DNA from: Ascochyta rabiei
Lineage: Eukaryota > Ascomycota > Dothideomycetes > Pleosporales > Didymellaceae
Length of the DNA stretch: 64,000 nucleotides
Direction of reading: 5' to 3'
Assembly: GCF_004011695.2 (NCBI RefSeq)
Contig: NC_082425.1
Coordinates: forward strand, 124,001-188,000
Of this stretch, positions 41,701 to 53,295 are shown piece after piece. Position 1 is the first letter of the stretch. Each line of letters starts with the position of its first letter. Below the pieces are notes generated by a model, which was not told the DNA's origin, did no database searches, and saw only the letters and a program-made list of their open reading frames with translations. Position numbers and translations under genes: made by a program.

Positions 41701-44700
41701 TAATAGTAGACCTAACAGCTAAAAGAATTTAGCTTTCTCTTAGGCTTCCGCCTTTGTTAAGCTAGTGGTTAGCTACTGCTGCTTAAGGTTGCACTGAAGT
41801 TTTAGTCTAGTAAGCTATCTCTTTACTAAGTATTAGCCCTATTTAGAGTTCTTTTCTTAGTCTCTACCCCTAACTAGCGTAGGTAGTAAGTGCCTGTTTT
41901 TAAGTACAAATCAGCCTTCTCTGCGTGTCTTCTAAGTACAGATTACCTATCTTTAACATTTAGTAGGCTAAATTATTACTTTTTTTTTAGCTCTAGAGTA
42001 CTAGCCTTTTGTTTTACCCCCTAACTAACCAGCGCCTTTTAAGTAGTCTAGCGCCTGCCTTTAGCACCTTTTAAGTAGTCTAGTGCCTATTTTTTTTTAA
42101 TCTACTAGTGCCTTCTAAGAGGTCCAGCCCCCCTAAGTATCCCCTACCTCTTTATTTTAAGAAACGCTTACTCCTTTGTCTTTTACTATCACACAGCTCT
42201 TTTACTAGAATTCGTCTTTTACTTATATATAGTACTTTTACTACTAAACATCTAGGCCCTACTACTACTTAAAAGCACTAGGTGCTCTGCTTCTCCTCTA
42301 ACTACCTACTACTACTACACTTACCTTTACAGACACAACCCTTTAACTTCTACTAATATCTTTACATATTGCGGCTATATTACTAACTAATAAGGATAAT
42401 ATTAAGCCTAACTCTATGCTACCTCTCTAGCCTTCTTCTACTTCTATAAAGAAGACTTCTTATAATAAGTCTTACCTATACCACCTAGAAACCCCTATAG
42501 ATCCTAAGTCCTTTAATTATTAGAGTAGTAGTACTATTTCTAATTGCGTATAAGACTTTAGCTATAAGACACGTAAGAAAGCTACTACCCTAGGAACCTT
42601 TGTTACACGCAGCAGCCTATCTGCTTTATCTTCTAATTAACTAAAGTCTTAGACATAGAAAGATAAGCAAGCTACTGTTAAAACAGAGGATACTGTTATA
42701 AAAATCTACTAGCCTACTCCCTACTCGCCTTAGGGACAGGCTTCTCTATAGAAACTTACTAGCGCTACTCTAGGGCTATAGGAAGAATCTACTTACGCTA
42801 GCTAGTAGGACACCTCTACCTTAGCTCTATAGTTTTACTATAAGGACTCTTTACGCGCTATGTCCTCTTAGGTCCCTTTAAATAACAGTCTTTCCTAATA
42901 GTTTTAGCACCTCCCTACTACTATAGTTAAACACTTCCTAGTTAAATACTTTAGCCTAGGTAACTAACCTTTAGAGTTCCTTATCGCACTACTTATAGAT
43001 TTTAACTTCTAGTCCCTTAATTCTCTTGTTTAAAATTTAGGGCTGCCTCTACTGTCTAACAACTATCTAGATAGGTATTTTATACACCTTACCTACAGAT
43101 AATACTCTATACTCTCTACCTTCCTCTTAGGACTTCTTAGTAAGGTTAATAGCAGTCTACACGCGCTATCCTAGCAACTAAATAATAAGTAACTTAAGCT
43201 AGATTAGGCTAAGCACTTTTACTCCTAACTAATTACCTATAATAATTAGACAGCCTCTTAACTAAACAACTTATAAGCTAAGTTTACTTAGTATTAGCAG
43301 TAATCTGCCTAACTTACTTAGTATTACTAATAGCTTAAGCTAAAAGCTAATTAAGGCTTAGCACAGGAATATCTAGGAGGCCAGGCTAATAACACCACTA
43401 ACTAATCCCCCTCCTGCTTTAGACACCTCCTTTACTTAGCTTAGCAGTCCTCTAATATTCCTAAGCCTAAAATACTAGGCTTAGTAGGCACCTATACTAG
43501 CATACTATTACAGTTATAGCTTTATAACAACGCACCTACTATAATAGACTAATTCTATACCCCCCTAATATAGGTTAAGGCGCCTTCTACATACACGCTA
43601 CTAGGGAGCACTACCCTAGTTGCCTTAACTTCTACTCTAGCTAGTGCTTATTAATTCCTCTAGCTCTTAGACTAGTACAACAACTAACTAGACAAGGCTA
43701 TAAAGAAACTATCCTATTTTGCAAGCCCTAAAGACAACTTAAATAATTAGTTGTTTAACTGCTTACACTTTATACGCGCTAATAGTTAGAACTATTAACA
43801 TCCTGTAGACTAGGCTAATTTCTTCTTAATCTACACTAAAGAACCTGCCTGCGCCCTTCTATAGGATCCTTCTAGTTTTACCTACTACTACTCTAACTCT
43901 ATAGATTACATCTATTATCTATAGGAAGTTTATAGAGATAAGGATATCTATAGTTTAGCTAAACGCGCCTTTAACCTGTTTACATTCCCACAATACCCTA
44001 GCCTAGAAATTACTAATGTTACTATAGCGTTTTTAGTCTTCTGCACTAAGATAGAATATTTTACTTAGCAACTTAACTAGACACTAGAAACATATTACTA
44101 TTAGCTGTAGACTAAACTCTCTAATTTTGCGCAGTAACAGATAGCTAACGTAGCCTGTAACAAATTACTATCTAGGCTACGTAACTACTACAACTAGCTT
44201 AATACCTTCTTCTGCACCTACGCTTATATTCCTTCTAAGGTCAACAATAAGGATATCCTAGGAGATAGGCAGAATTGTTTTAGTCCTTACAACTGTTAGG
44301 CCACTTGCAAAAACACTACTACTATCTCCTTAGAGTTGCCTGCTGTTCTTTAACCTGCACTAAGCTAAGAGAATAAGGATACCTACCAGCATTAACCTAA
44401 GGAGACTAGTTTTACAACTAATACATTTACGTGTTTTAACTATAGAACTAAGGGTTACAAAGCAAATTAATGCCCTACTCCTTCTAAGCCTAAGACCTAC
44501 GCTGCACTAGCAGCTGCACCTAAGAACTCTACTATAAACTAACATATCTCTACAGACTAATTCCTACTATTAGACAGTAAAGACAATAAATTTAACTCCT
44601 TAGACAAATACGCCTCTAATTTAGAAAACTAGGTACCTTAGATAATAGTTACTACCTAAGGACTGTTTCCTAATAAGTGCGCTCTTTTAACCCTTTTATA

Positions 44701-47700
44701 CCCTACTTAGACACTACTAAGGCTAGCTTAATTATTTGTTAGGTTAATACCACCTAGATAACTACTAAGAAACCTGTTTAGACAGGCAGCTAATTAGCTT
44801 TCTAGGCTTCCTTAGGCTGTAACAAAAACGCCCCTTATAGTGTCTGCACACTAGCAGACAATAGCGCTAACGCTAGCTTTATCTCTAACACCTTCTTAAA
44901 GAAAACAGGCGCCCTTTAGCTTATTCCTCTAATAACACCTATTGTCTGTTAGGGATATAACAGCAAACCTGCAGAAACTATTATATATTAAGTAGAGTTT
45001 TACCTTAAAATTAACTTATACCTTAAGTGTACTAGCGCCTATATTATAAATAATTATAGATCTTTTTACCTAATCCTTAGAATTAGGTAGAGGGCTATTT
45101 ATAACCCTACTATTTCCTAGCAAAACTACTCTATTACCTTTGCAGATAAGTACTGTTTACAGCACTGCAACTTAACTACTTAAACCTCTACCCTACTTTG
45201 CAAAGGTTCCCTGCTAGATGCTAAGCCCCTACTACTATTAAAATCTAATTCTAGCAACTACTATAAAGAACAATCTACTTAACCTAAATCTATACTTTCT
45301 AGATTACCTTATACTTATATAGTATAAAAGACATATAATATCTATATTATATTAGCTTCTATAGTAAGGCTATACAGAAAACATACTAATTACTCCCTTA
45401 TCTTACTATAAAGATTTTAAGTTATAACTACTAGACACGCTTTAGCAGATACTAATTTTAACAAATTCTTCTAACTAAGTTAGGACCTACCTCTTTCTAA
45501 CTTACTTACCCCTAAAGAACTAAAGGAATACGCTAACCTTATTCTAACATTTAATAGGGAAGCTGCTAAAACTCTCCCTAACTATAGTAACTTTAACTAT
45601 AAGATAAAGCTTAAACTAGGTATAAACCCTCCTAATTATTGCCTTTAACCTCTCTCTAGACAGTAAATAGAAGCTATTAAATACTATATAAAGGAAAACA
45701 AGGTATAAGGTTTTATTAAACGCTGTTACTCCCCTACTTAAAATAACTTACTTATTATTACTAAACCTAGGGGGGGCCTGCAAGTCTGTGTGGATTATTA
45801 GGAGGTTAATAACGCTACTATTAAGGACTAATATCCTATTCTATTTTTCCGCAAAACTATAGCATGACTTAACTAGGCAACTATATTCTTAAATTTTAAT
45901 GTTATCTATGCCTTTTATAGAATTTAGATAAGGCCTAGCTTAGAATAGCTTATAGTATTCTCTATATAGAAAGGTACATACTAGTATAAAGTTATACCCT
46001 TTAGACTATACAACACCCTAGTAACCTTTTAGTAGGTAATTAACAACTTATTATTTAAATACCTTAATTAATTCTGTACAGCATATTTAGATAACGTTCT
46101 AGTCTTTTCTAACTCCCTAGCGAAACACAAGGAACACGTTAAGAAAGTTCTTAGCAGACTTAAAGATTAAGGATTTTATATAAATCTAAAGAAATCTAAA
46201 TTCTATAAGGAACGCGTTAGGTTCCTAGGTATAATTATAACTAACAACAGCATACAAATAGACCTAGATAAAATTAAAGCTATCTAAGATTAGAAGATGC
46301 CTAAAACAGTACCTAATATTGTCTCCTTTCTAGGTTTTACTAGATTCTATTAACATTTTATTAAAGGGTACTTGTTAATTACTCTCCTCTTAACACAAGC
46401 TGTTAAATCTACTATTATTTCTAGACCTTCTAAGAAAGATTTCTTAGTAATCTAACGTTCTGTCTAGTACTAGGACTTTAAGCCTACCTAAGCCTACAAA
46501 GACGCCTTTTATGCCTTAAAAAGCGCATTTTTACTAGATATTATACTCTAATACTTTAATCCTACGCAGCTAGTTATTATCTATACTAATTCCTCTAGCT
46601 AGGCTACAGGAGGAACTATAAAGTAAAAGAATTAAAAAGGTAACCTGCAACCTATTATATTCTTCTTAAAAAAACACCTATCTATAGAATGTAATTATAG
46701 CATCTATAACATAGAACTTATAGCTATTATTTAAGCCTTTAAAGAATAGGAACTAGAACTTATAGGCTCCTCTTATATAATATAGGTAATAACAGATTAT
46801 AAGAACCTAGAAACCTTTATAAAGACTAAGAAGCTTAACTAACACTAAGCTTAATAGTTACTATTTCTCTTCTAGTTTAATTTTAAAATAATATACGCAC
46901 CTAGACCTACAAATAGTAAAGCAGATACGTTAAGCTAACGTCCTTAGGATATCTCTAGAGATAAAAGAGACACATAGTTATTAGATAAACACTAAATCAT
47001 TCTAGGACTATATAACCTAGACCTAGAAGTTATACCTATAATACAAGCTACTCTATAAGCTCCCTCCCTTACTACTAGCAGACAACCTAAATTTATCTTA
47101 CTAGAAGTTTAGGTAATAACAACGTTCTGCGCTACTTAGACACCCTTAGCAGAGCCTAATAACTTAGAAGATAACTTTAACCTAACAGACAATATTTATA
47201 GAATATTGCTACTAGATTCACTACTATATCTAGAAGATCCCTAATCTACTAAAGATATACTTACTAACGTATATGTAACTAATATAGCTACACAGAAAAT
47301 CTTTTCTACTCTAGACAAAAACAACTATAAACTAAGCTTCTAGTTCTGCAAAACCAGCTACTGCATCTCCCTAGCTAACTGTAACACTATTAGTAAAGGC
47401 TCCTTAAGACGCCTATTCCTAGATAAGACTTAGCTCTATATACCTCCTAACGTATAATTATAACACTAAATATTTAACTTATGCTATAACTATAAGATTA
47501 CAGGCTATAAAGGTCCTAAAGCCACTTTATATCTAATAATTAGGCGCTACTATTAGCCTAGTATGCCTTAGTCTATTAAGAAATATTACTAAGCATATGC
47601 GGTGTGTAAATATATAAGGCCTTCCTAGGAAGCCTATAACAGTTTCCTTAAACCCCTACTAATCCCTAATACTAGGTAGTTAGATATCCCTATAGACTAC

Positions 47701-49418
47701 ATTTAAGATTTACTAGCTTTATCTCTTAATAGCTAATTATACACAAACCTGCTTATTATAGTAGACTATCTTACCAAGTAGTAATATTTCTTTCTGTTAG
47801 TTAGCCGCTCTTTAAAGGAATTTACTTACTACTTTATAGAATCTTTTGCCTCTATAGACTCCTATGTACTATTATATCTAATTAAGGTACTTCCTTTATG
47901 ATTATATTCTAGAAATAGGTTTACAAACGCCTTTAAATCTTAGCTAAGCTATTAACTTCTTATTATCTAAAACTAATAGTCAGACTACACAAGCTAATTA
48001 GAGCCTTAAAATCTATTTGCAGAAGTATGTTAACTACACATAAAATAATTAGGCTTTATAGCTATATCTCGCTAAGTTTTAAGCTAACAACACTGTTAAT
48101 ATGTCTACTAGACTTATACCTTTCTTTATAGATCTTAGGTATTATCCTTATAGTAGTATACACCCTAGTAAAGACTATACCTAAATAGAACTATTATTAA
48201 AAGAAGCTAAAGACTAAATCTTACGCGCTAACAAGTTACTCTACACCTACGCTAACCTTTTAGAATATCTAAAGATTTAGCTTACCTAGGCAAAACAAGA
48301 ATAATAAGCTTAAGCTAATGCTTATTGCTAACAGACTGTAAAATACGTAGTTAGTAACCTAGTTTAGGTTTCCATACGCAACTAGAATACTATCTAGCCT
48401 TTAAAAAAATTAGACTATAAGTATCCTAGGCTATACTTAGTTACTTATGTTATATACAACAGAGCTATATATAAACTAGACCTGCCTATAGATATAATAT
48501 TAAAAGGCGTATTTCTAGTATTTTACCCTAACTTGCTCTAGGAAACAAGCTAAGACAATCTACTAGATTAAGCACTACCTAAACTAACACCTATAGAGGT
48601 TACTAACGACTAGGGTTTGGTCTCTTAAGAATAGTACGTTAACTTATTTCTTAATTACAGAAAGCAACGTGGTATATAGGAATACCTTATTAAATAGTCT
48701 AATAACCCTAAACCTACCTAGGAACCTACTAAGTAACATCTTAACTACTATAACGCTTTCTTGTTTTACTACAACCATCCTAACAAACTAGTTCTACTAG
48801 CACTCTAAATACTAACAGACTAGGAGCCTTGCCTAGAAGACACCTTTAACAACAGCTAGTTTAGCAATCTTAATAAATCTAGTTAAAATAAGATAGGCTA
48901 ACAAAAGTAGATATATTACTTAACAGAATATTAGGCTACTTTTAATAGGCTCCTTTACAGGTTAAAAACACGCCTAAAGACATGCTAAACATAATCTAGA
49001 CCTACTTAAGCTCGCCCTTAGACTGCTACAGTTTAGCAATTAACTATTAATAAGGTTAACCTTAAAGTTAAGGATAAATCTAGCTCTAACAAATTAATAA
49101 ATTGCTTTATACTACTCTCTTATATAAGCTCTAAATAGAAAGAGGTATAATTTTTACGTTATAGGGTTTATACAGTAGAAAAGATCTTAGAGGTTGTTTT
49201 TTTATATAAGGATTTAGGGAGACCTACGTAACACTACTAAAGGCATATACCTTAATTACACTCTAACTATTAATATGTTCTTATATAGGATTTCTACATC
49301 CTCTTTTCTTTTATTTTTCTTTTACTCTTACTTAAAAAACTGTTAGTATTAGACTCTTACAGTTACTTATACACAGATTTTAGCTTAAGAGACTTCGCTA
49401 TTTATAAGGAGGGGCACG

Positions 49419-49673
49419 TGTTAGGACTTCTACTAAGGTAAGATGGTAACCTACTAGTATGTGTTACAACCTACTAGCAGATTCTATTAAACCTAGTAGA
49501 ACCTTTCTTTACTTACCTTTACTTTTACTTATAGAGAGTATAGGCCTTACTACTATAAGTAGGCCTCTCTCTCTACCCTCTTATAGCTCGCTGTCTACTA
49601 TTTTGTTCACTCCTCTTTTAAATCTATTAGTTTACTAGATTGCTACTTTTATGCTTATAAAGTCTGCCTTACA
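49419..49673 (+). repeat. Family B 3' LTR (copy 1)
   Basis: A 255-bp LTR preceded by a purine-rich tract AAGGAGGGGCACG, the likely plus-strand priming site, and followed by the ATTAA duplication. Confidence 0.93.
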
Positions 49674-50280
49674 ATTAATAAGATAAAATTTACATAGGTT
49701 ATTATAACACTAGTACTATTAACTACAACAGAGGCTTTATTATACTAGAAACCATCCTATACTAAGCTTCTAATTATAGTAGATTATATATTTGTTCTTA
49801 GTATATACTATCTATATAAGGTTTCTATATTTTAGGTTTTAGTAGTCTAGGATATAATTAATTATAGGCTAATTATTAGTAGTACTTCTTTCTACTTCTA
49901 TATACGTTCTAGGCTAAGCTATATTTCTTACTTACACTAAAGCTAGTCTTTAGCTTCTTCTAGGTTATTTGTAAACTATTTACTATTATTACTTTCTTTT
50001 CTAAACTAGTAAACAAGCTGTTAGGGTTCTAGTATTATTTCTGTAATTTAGGTACTCCTATAGGACAAACAAGTTCTTAATATATTTAGTAATAGGCTTC
50101 TTTAATATTAAACTTCTAGAATTATTAAGCTATACGTTCTTGTTTGCGTATTAGTAGAGCGCTAATTTAGTTAAACCCTTACTCTAAGGTGTCTAGTAGG
50201 TTGTCTATCTTTTACTAGTTGTTATTAGAGTAGTATTCTGTTCCTTTGCCTGTCTAGGCGTCTTAGTAGGGTGTTGCTAT
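49674..50280 (-). mobile_element. Gypsy family A copy 2, segment 2
   Basis: This segment resumes the alignment with copy 1 at 19543 and follows it, with internal deletions, to 20352. It ends in GTTGCTAT, the target of family E element E2. Confidence 0.88.
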
Positions 50281-51144
50281 TAAGCTAGCAAAAGGGTAGA
50301 GGGTACTCTAGGGTTAGGTAGGGGTTGGGTACAGTCTGCACAGACTAGGGGTAGAGGTAGAGTAGAGGTAGGGTCTATATAGGGTAGGGGTAGGGTAGAG
50401 TCTATACAGATATTAGGTAGGGGTAGAGTAGAGGTACCTCTAGCGTAGGGTAGGGGTAGGGTACAGTCTGTACGGACTAGAGGTAGGGGTAGAGTAGGGT
50501 AGGGTAGGGTAGGGTAGGGTCTAAAGGGAAGAGGTAGGCCTAAGTAGGGCCTGTAGGTGTCAGCGTATAACTTTTTAACTAAAGCAGTTATTGTAAAACT
50601 TTGTACTACAGAAATATAGAGCAAAGCAAGCGCTTTTAAACAGTCCATATTTTTGTGAGATTTCGATTAAAACTAGTAGAGTTGCAGTAGTTGTTGTGTA
50701 AGTCCTAGGTTGTTATAATGTAGGCCTACGTAAGAACTGCTCTAGCTCTACTAGTGTTAATTAGAATCTTACAGTGTATAGACTGTTTAAAAGCGCTTAT
50801 TTCTCTCTACATTTCTGTAGTACAATGTTTTGCAACAACTGCTTTAGTTAAAAAGTTAGACGCTGACACCTACCCTACCTAACCCCTACCTAACCCCTAC
50901 CTAACCCCTACCTATACCCTATGTAGACCCTACTCTACCCCTACCTCTACCCTATATAGACTCTACTCTACCCCTACCCCTACCCTATATAGACTCTACT
51001 CTACCCCTACCTATACCCTATGTAGACACTACTCTACCCCTACCCTCTTAGTATAGTTTTAGCGTAGGTAGAGGTAGAGTAGGGTAGAGGTACATTACGT
51101 AATGTACCCTACTCCTACCTAACCTCTACCCCTTTACCACTATA
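50281..51144. mobile_element. Family E element, short form (E2), 864 bp
   Basis: This is a clean single copy. The left end is TAAGCTAGCAAAAGGGTAG (A-type); the right end, read on the minus strand, is TATAGTGGTAAAGGGGTAG (B-type). The 8-bp target duplication GTTGCTAT is exact (50273-50280 and 51145-51152), and the empty site GTTGCTAC is present at 20345-20352 in gypsy family A copy 1. Structure: about 265 bp of GGGTAGG-type array, a ~320-bp palindromic core (about 50550-50870), then about 270 bp of CCCTACC-type array. It has no coding capacity. The duplication size fits hAT-like, P or Merlin transposases, but the responsible enzyme is not in the window. Confidence 0.9.
50496..50520 (+). other. 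Potential G-quadruplex motif in E2 arm
   Basis: Five successive GGG runs separated by TA (GGGTA repeats) lie on the plus strand in the left arm of E2, next to the core palindrome. The pattern fits the usual G3N1-7 rule. Formation of a quadruplex is inference. Confidence 0.6.
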
Positions 51145-52488
51145 GTTGCTATACAAATTAGAGGTATAATATAGTTATTATTATCCTCTAGACTAGACTT
51201 TAGGTCTTCTAGCAGTTATTCTATGTTATTATTAAGAATTTCCTATTTACTAGTATCTATATTATTATAATTATAGGTATGTATATTTAACTAGCAGTAA
51301 ACCTTATTTATCTAGCAGTTCCTAGTAAAGTAGCCTAGTTTGCTACAATTGTAGCAGTCCCTACTGTCTCTGTGTTAGTTACCCCCCTTAGACTTCTTAT
51401 TCTATTACTTTAGTAGTCCCTTATTAAGGTTTAAGAGGTCTATTACTTTAGGTCTATAGTATCTACTCTAAGTGTTGCTGTAGGGATAACAACTAGTATT
51501 TAGCTAATTTTAACCTCCTTACTATCTGTAATTTAAGTTATTACGCTACTAGTTCCTTAGTAGCAGTCTATTAGTAGCAATAACAGTAGTATAGGCTCTA
51601 GGGTTATCTTAAAGTTATTACTAAAGTTTGTAGAGTTATATATTAATATTAATAGTAGTATTAATAAGCTTATTAAGGGTTTCTATGCTTGCGCTAGTGT
51701 GTATAAGTTCTTCCTTAACCTTAGGCTTTAATCCTTGTTATAACATAGTAATTAGAGTAGTATTATCCTAGTTAGTGTTAGCAGTAAGCTGCTAAAACTC
51801 TGCAGCGTAGTTAGCAGCTAACTTGTCCTATCTAATCTTCTAAATATTACATCAAGGAATGTGTAGTTTATTAAAGACTCTAAAGATTAGCCTAATCTTT
51901 TCTTTAAATAGGTTAAAGTCTTTTATCTATTTATCTTTATTGTCTAGAGCCTTACTAGCTTAGTACTGCTGTATAAAGGGCTTAATCTAGGTAAACACTT
52001 TACTACGCATATAGCTAGCTGCAAGAACTACTTATTTAGCCTTAGAAACCTTCTTACTATAGAAGGTAAAGAAGAGGTCCTACTGTATAAGCTAGTTATT
52101 AAGCTTACTATAATCTCTGTAGTAAAGGTTAGGCTTATTAACGTTTATAGTGCTAGTAGTAATAGTTACATCTATATTAATATTGCTAGATATAGAGTTA
52201 CTAGAGGTGGTACAGGACCTAATAGTACTTATCTTAGGAGTGTTTAAGATGTTAAAGTTATACTTTAGTTAAAGACTATAAGCAAAAATTCTATTAGTTC
52301 TTAGAGATAGGTACTAGTAGATTAGTTAGGGTTATTAACTAAGCAAAGCTTATAAAGATAGGGTGCACTATATAGTACAGAGTAGACTGTCTAGTTTAAG
52401 CACAGGTTAAGATTCTAGAGACAAACTTAATTAATAAGGTTAAACACAAACTATAAGGGTTATGTTCCTACTTAACTATATACTTTAA
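51145..52488 (-). mobile_element. Gypsy family A copy 2, segment 3 (gag and part of 5' LTR)
   Basis: This segment aligns with 20345-21680 of copy 1: zinc knuckle region near 51320-51365, the capsid region, then the LTR start at about 52249 (TGTTAAAGTTATAC). Only about 240 bp of the 487-bp LTR remain before the similarity ends. It is more strongly altered by RIP than copy 1. Confidence 0.85.
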
Positions 52489-53295
52489 TAATAGTAGTAG
52501 TAATATAGGCTAATTAGTAATAAGAATTCTCTAATTGCACTAATTACTAATTACACTAATTACTAATTACACTAATTACTAATTATACTAATTACTAATT
52601 GTACTAATTAAGCTAAGCCTAATTATATTACATAATTCTTAGCTTCTTACTAAGTATTAACGCTGTTATGTTTGCTTACGCTAAGCCTAATAACTTATTA
52701 TACTTACTATGCCCTATACACTATAACTAGCTTATATTCTTTCTATACTCTATAGATTATAACAGCTAGTAGCTCTACTTTAGTAGTTAATATAGTACCT
52801 ATGTCTTACTTATTAGCTCTCTTTGTAATAAATCTATAAAATAGTCTTATAGCGTATCCTTATAAGCTTTTGCAATCTAGGGTATTATCTATAAATAAAG
52901 TATTACTTGTAGTTTACAGTCCTTTAACGTTAGCTCCTTCTAGTTTTAGGGCTTATTATTTAGTATCTTAGAGGTATAGTAGTACTTAATCCGCAGCATT
53001 ATAGTGCTTAGGTCCTAGATTTACTAGAAAGTAAGCTAGTTATAAGGTAGTAAAAGTAGTATCTAGCCTTATAGTAACTGTAGTAAAGAGCAACAACCTA
53101 ATCTTACGTTAATATTTATTAATTTCTGCTAGCGCTGCTAGACCCTTTCTTAGCTAAAGTTCCATTACTACTATAGGAGTATTGTGTTAAATATTCTACC
53201 TATTAGCTAAGTATCTAATCTTATCTAAGTATGCAGCTTATAATAGTTAGATCTTTTAATCTACTCTTTCTTAGATAATTTCTATACTAAGGAAC
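52489..53295. pseudogene. Unassigned AT-rich sequence with a degraded reading frame; target of E3
   Basis: After the broken LTR comes a short tandem array (about 52531-52610) and then AT-rich DNA. On the minus strand between about 52800 and 53290 a frame can be followed between TAG/TAA codons (e.g. QKLININVRLGCCSLLQLL, KELTLKDCKLQVILYL), suggesting a former protein of unknown family. The sequence resumes at 55426 after the family E insertion (TAAGGAAC duplication). Confidence 0.4.
52531..52610 (+). repeat. 16-bp tandem repeat ACTAATTACTAATTAC
   Basis: About five units with C/T and A/G variants. The unit is itself made of two ACTAATT-like halves. Confidence 0.8.

Larger units (their letters stand above)
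41446..49673 (+). mobile_element. Gypsy family B, copy 1: complete Ty3/gypsy element
   Basis: The element is 8228 bp with two 255-bp LTRs (41446-41700 and 49419-49673), TGTTAGGACTTC .. CTGCCTTACA, and target duplication ATTAA (41441-41445 and 49674-49678). The uninterrupted target is visible in family A copy 1 at 19543-19547. The plus strand carries gag (about 42350-44500), with zinc-knuckle remnants FTCFNYRTKGYKAN (Cys/His positions partly changed to Tyr by RIP), protease (about 44820-45000), RT (YLDNVLVFSN at about 46080-46110), RNase H (about 46560-46930), integrase (about 47500-48050) and a chromodomain-like tail (EYLIK near 48685). Stops occur throughout. Confidence 0.94.

Noticed and set aside
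50280..50648. 122-codon minus-strand frame rich in LPLP/TLPLPY repeats, and the similar frame at 14425-14679
   Set aside because: These are translations of family E arms; the period of the array keeps the frame open. No independent evidence of coding.
50281..51144. Interstitial telomere or chromosome-end remnant, because of the GGGTAGG/TTAGGTAGG arrays
   Set aside because: Units are irregular (not uniform TTAGGG), occur in inverted pairs around a core, and are bounded by matching 8-bp duplications inside other transposons.
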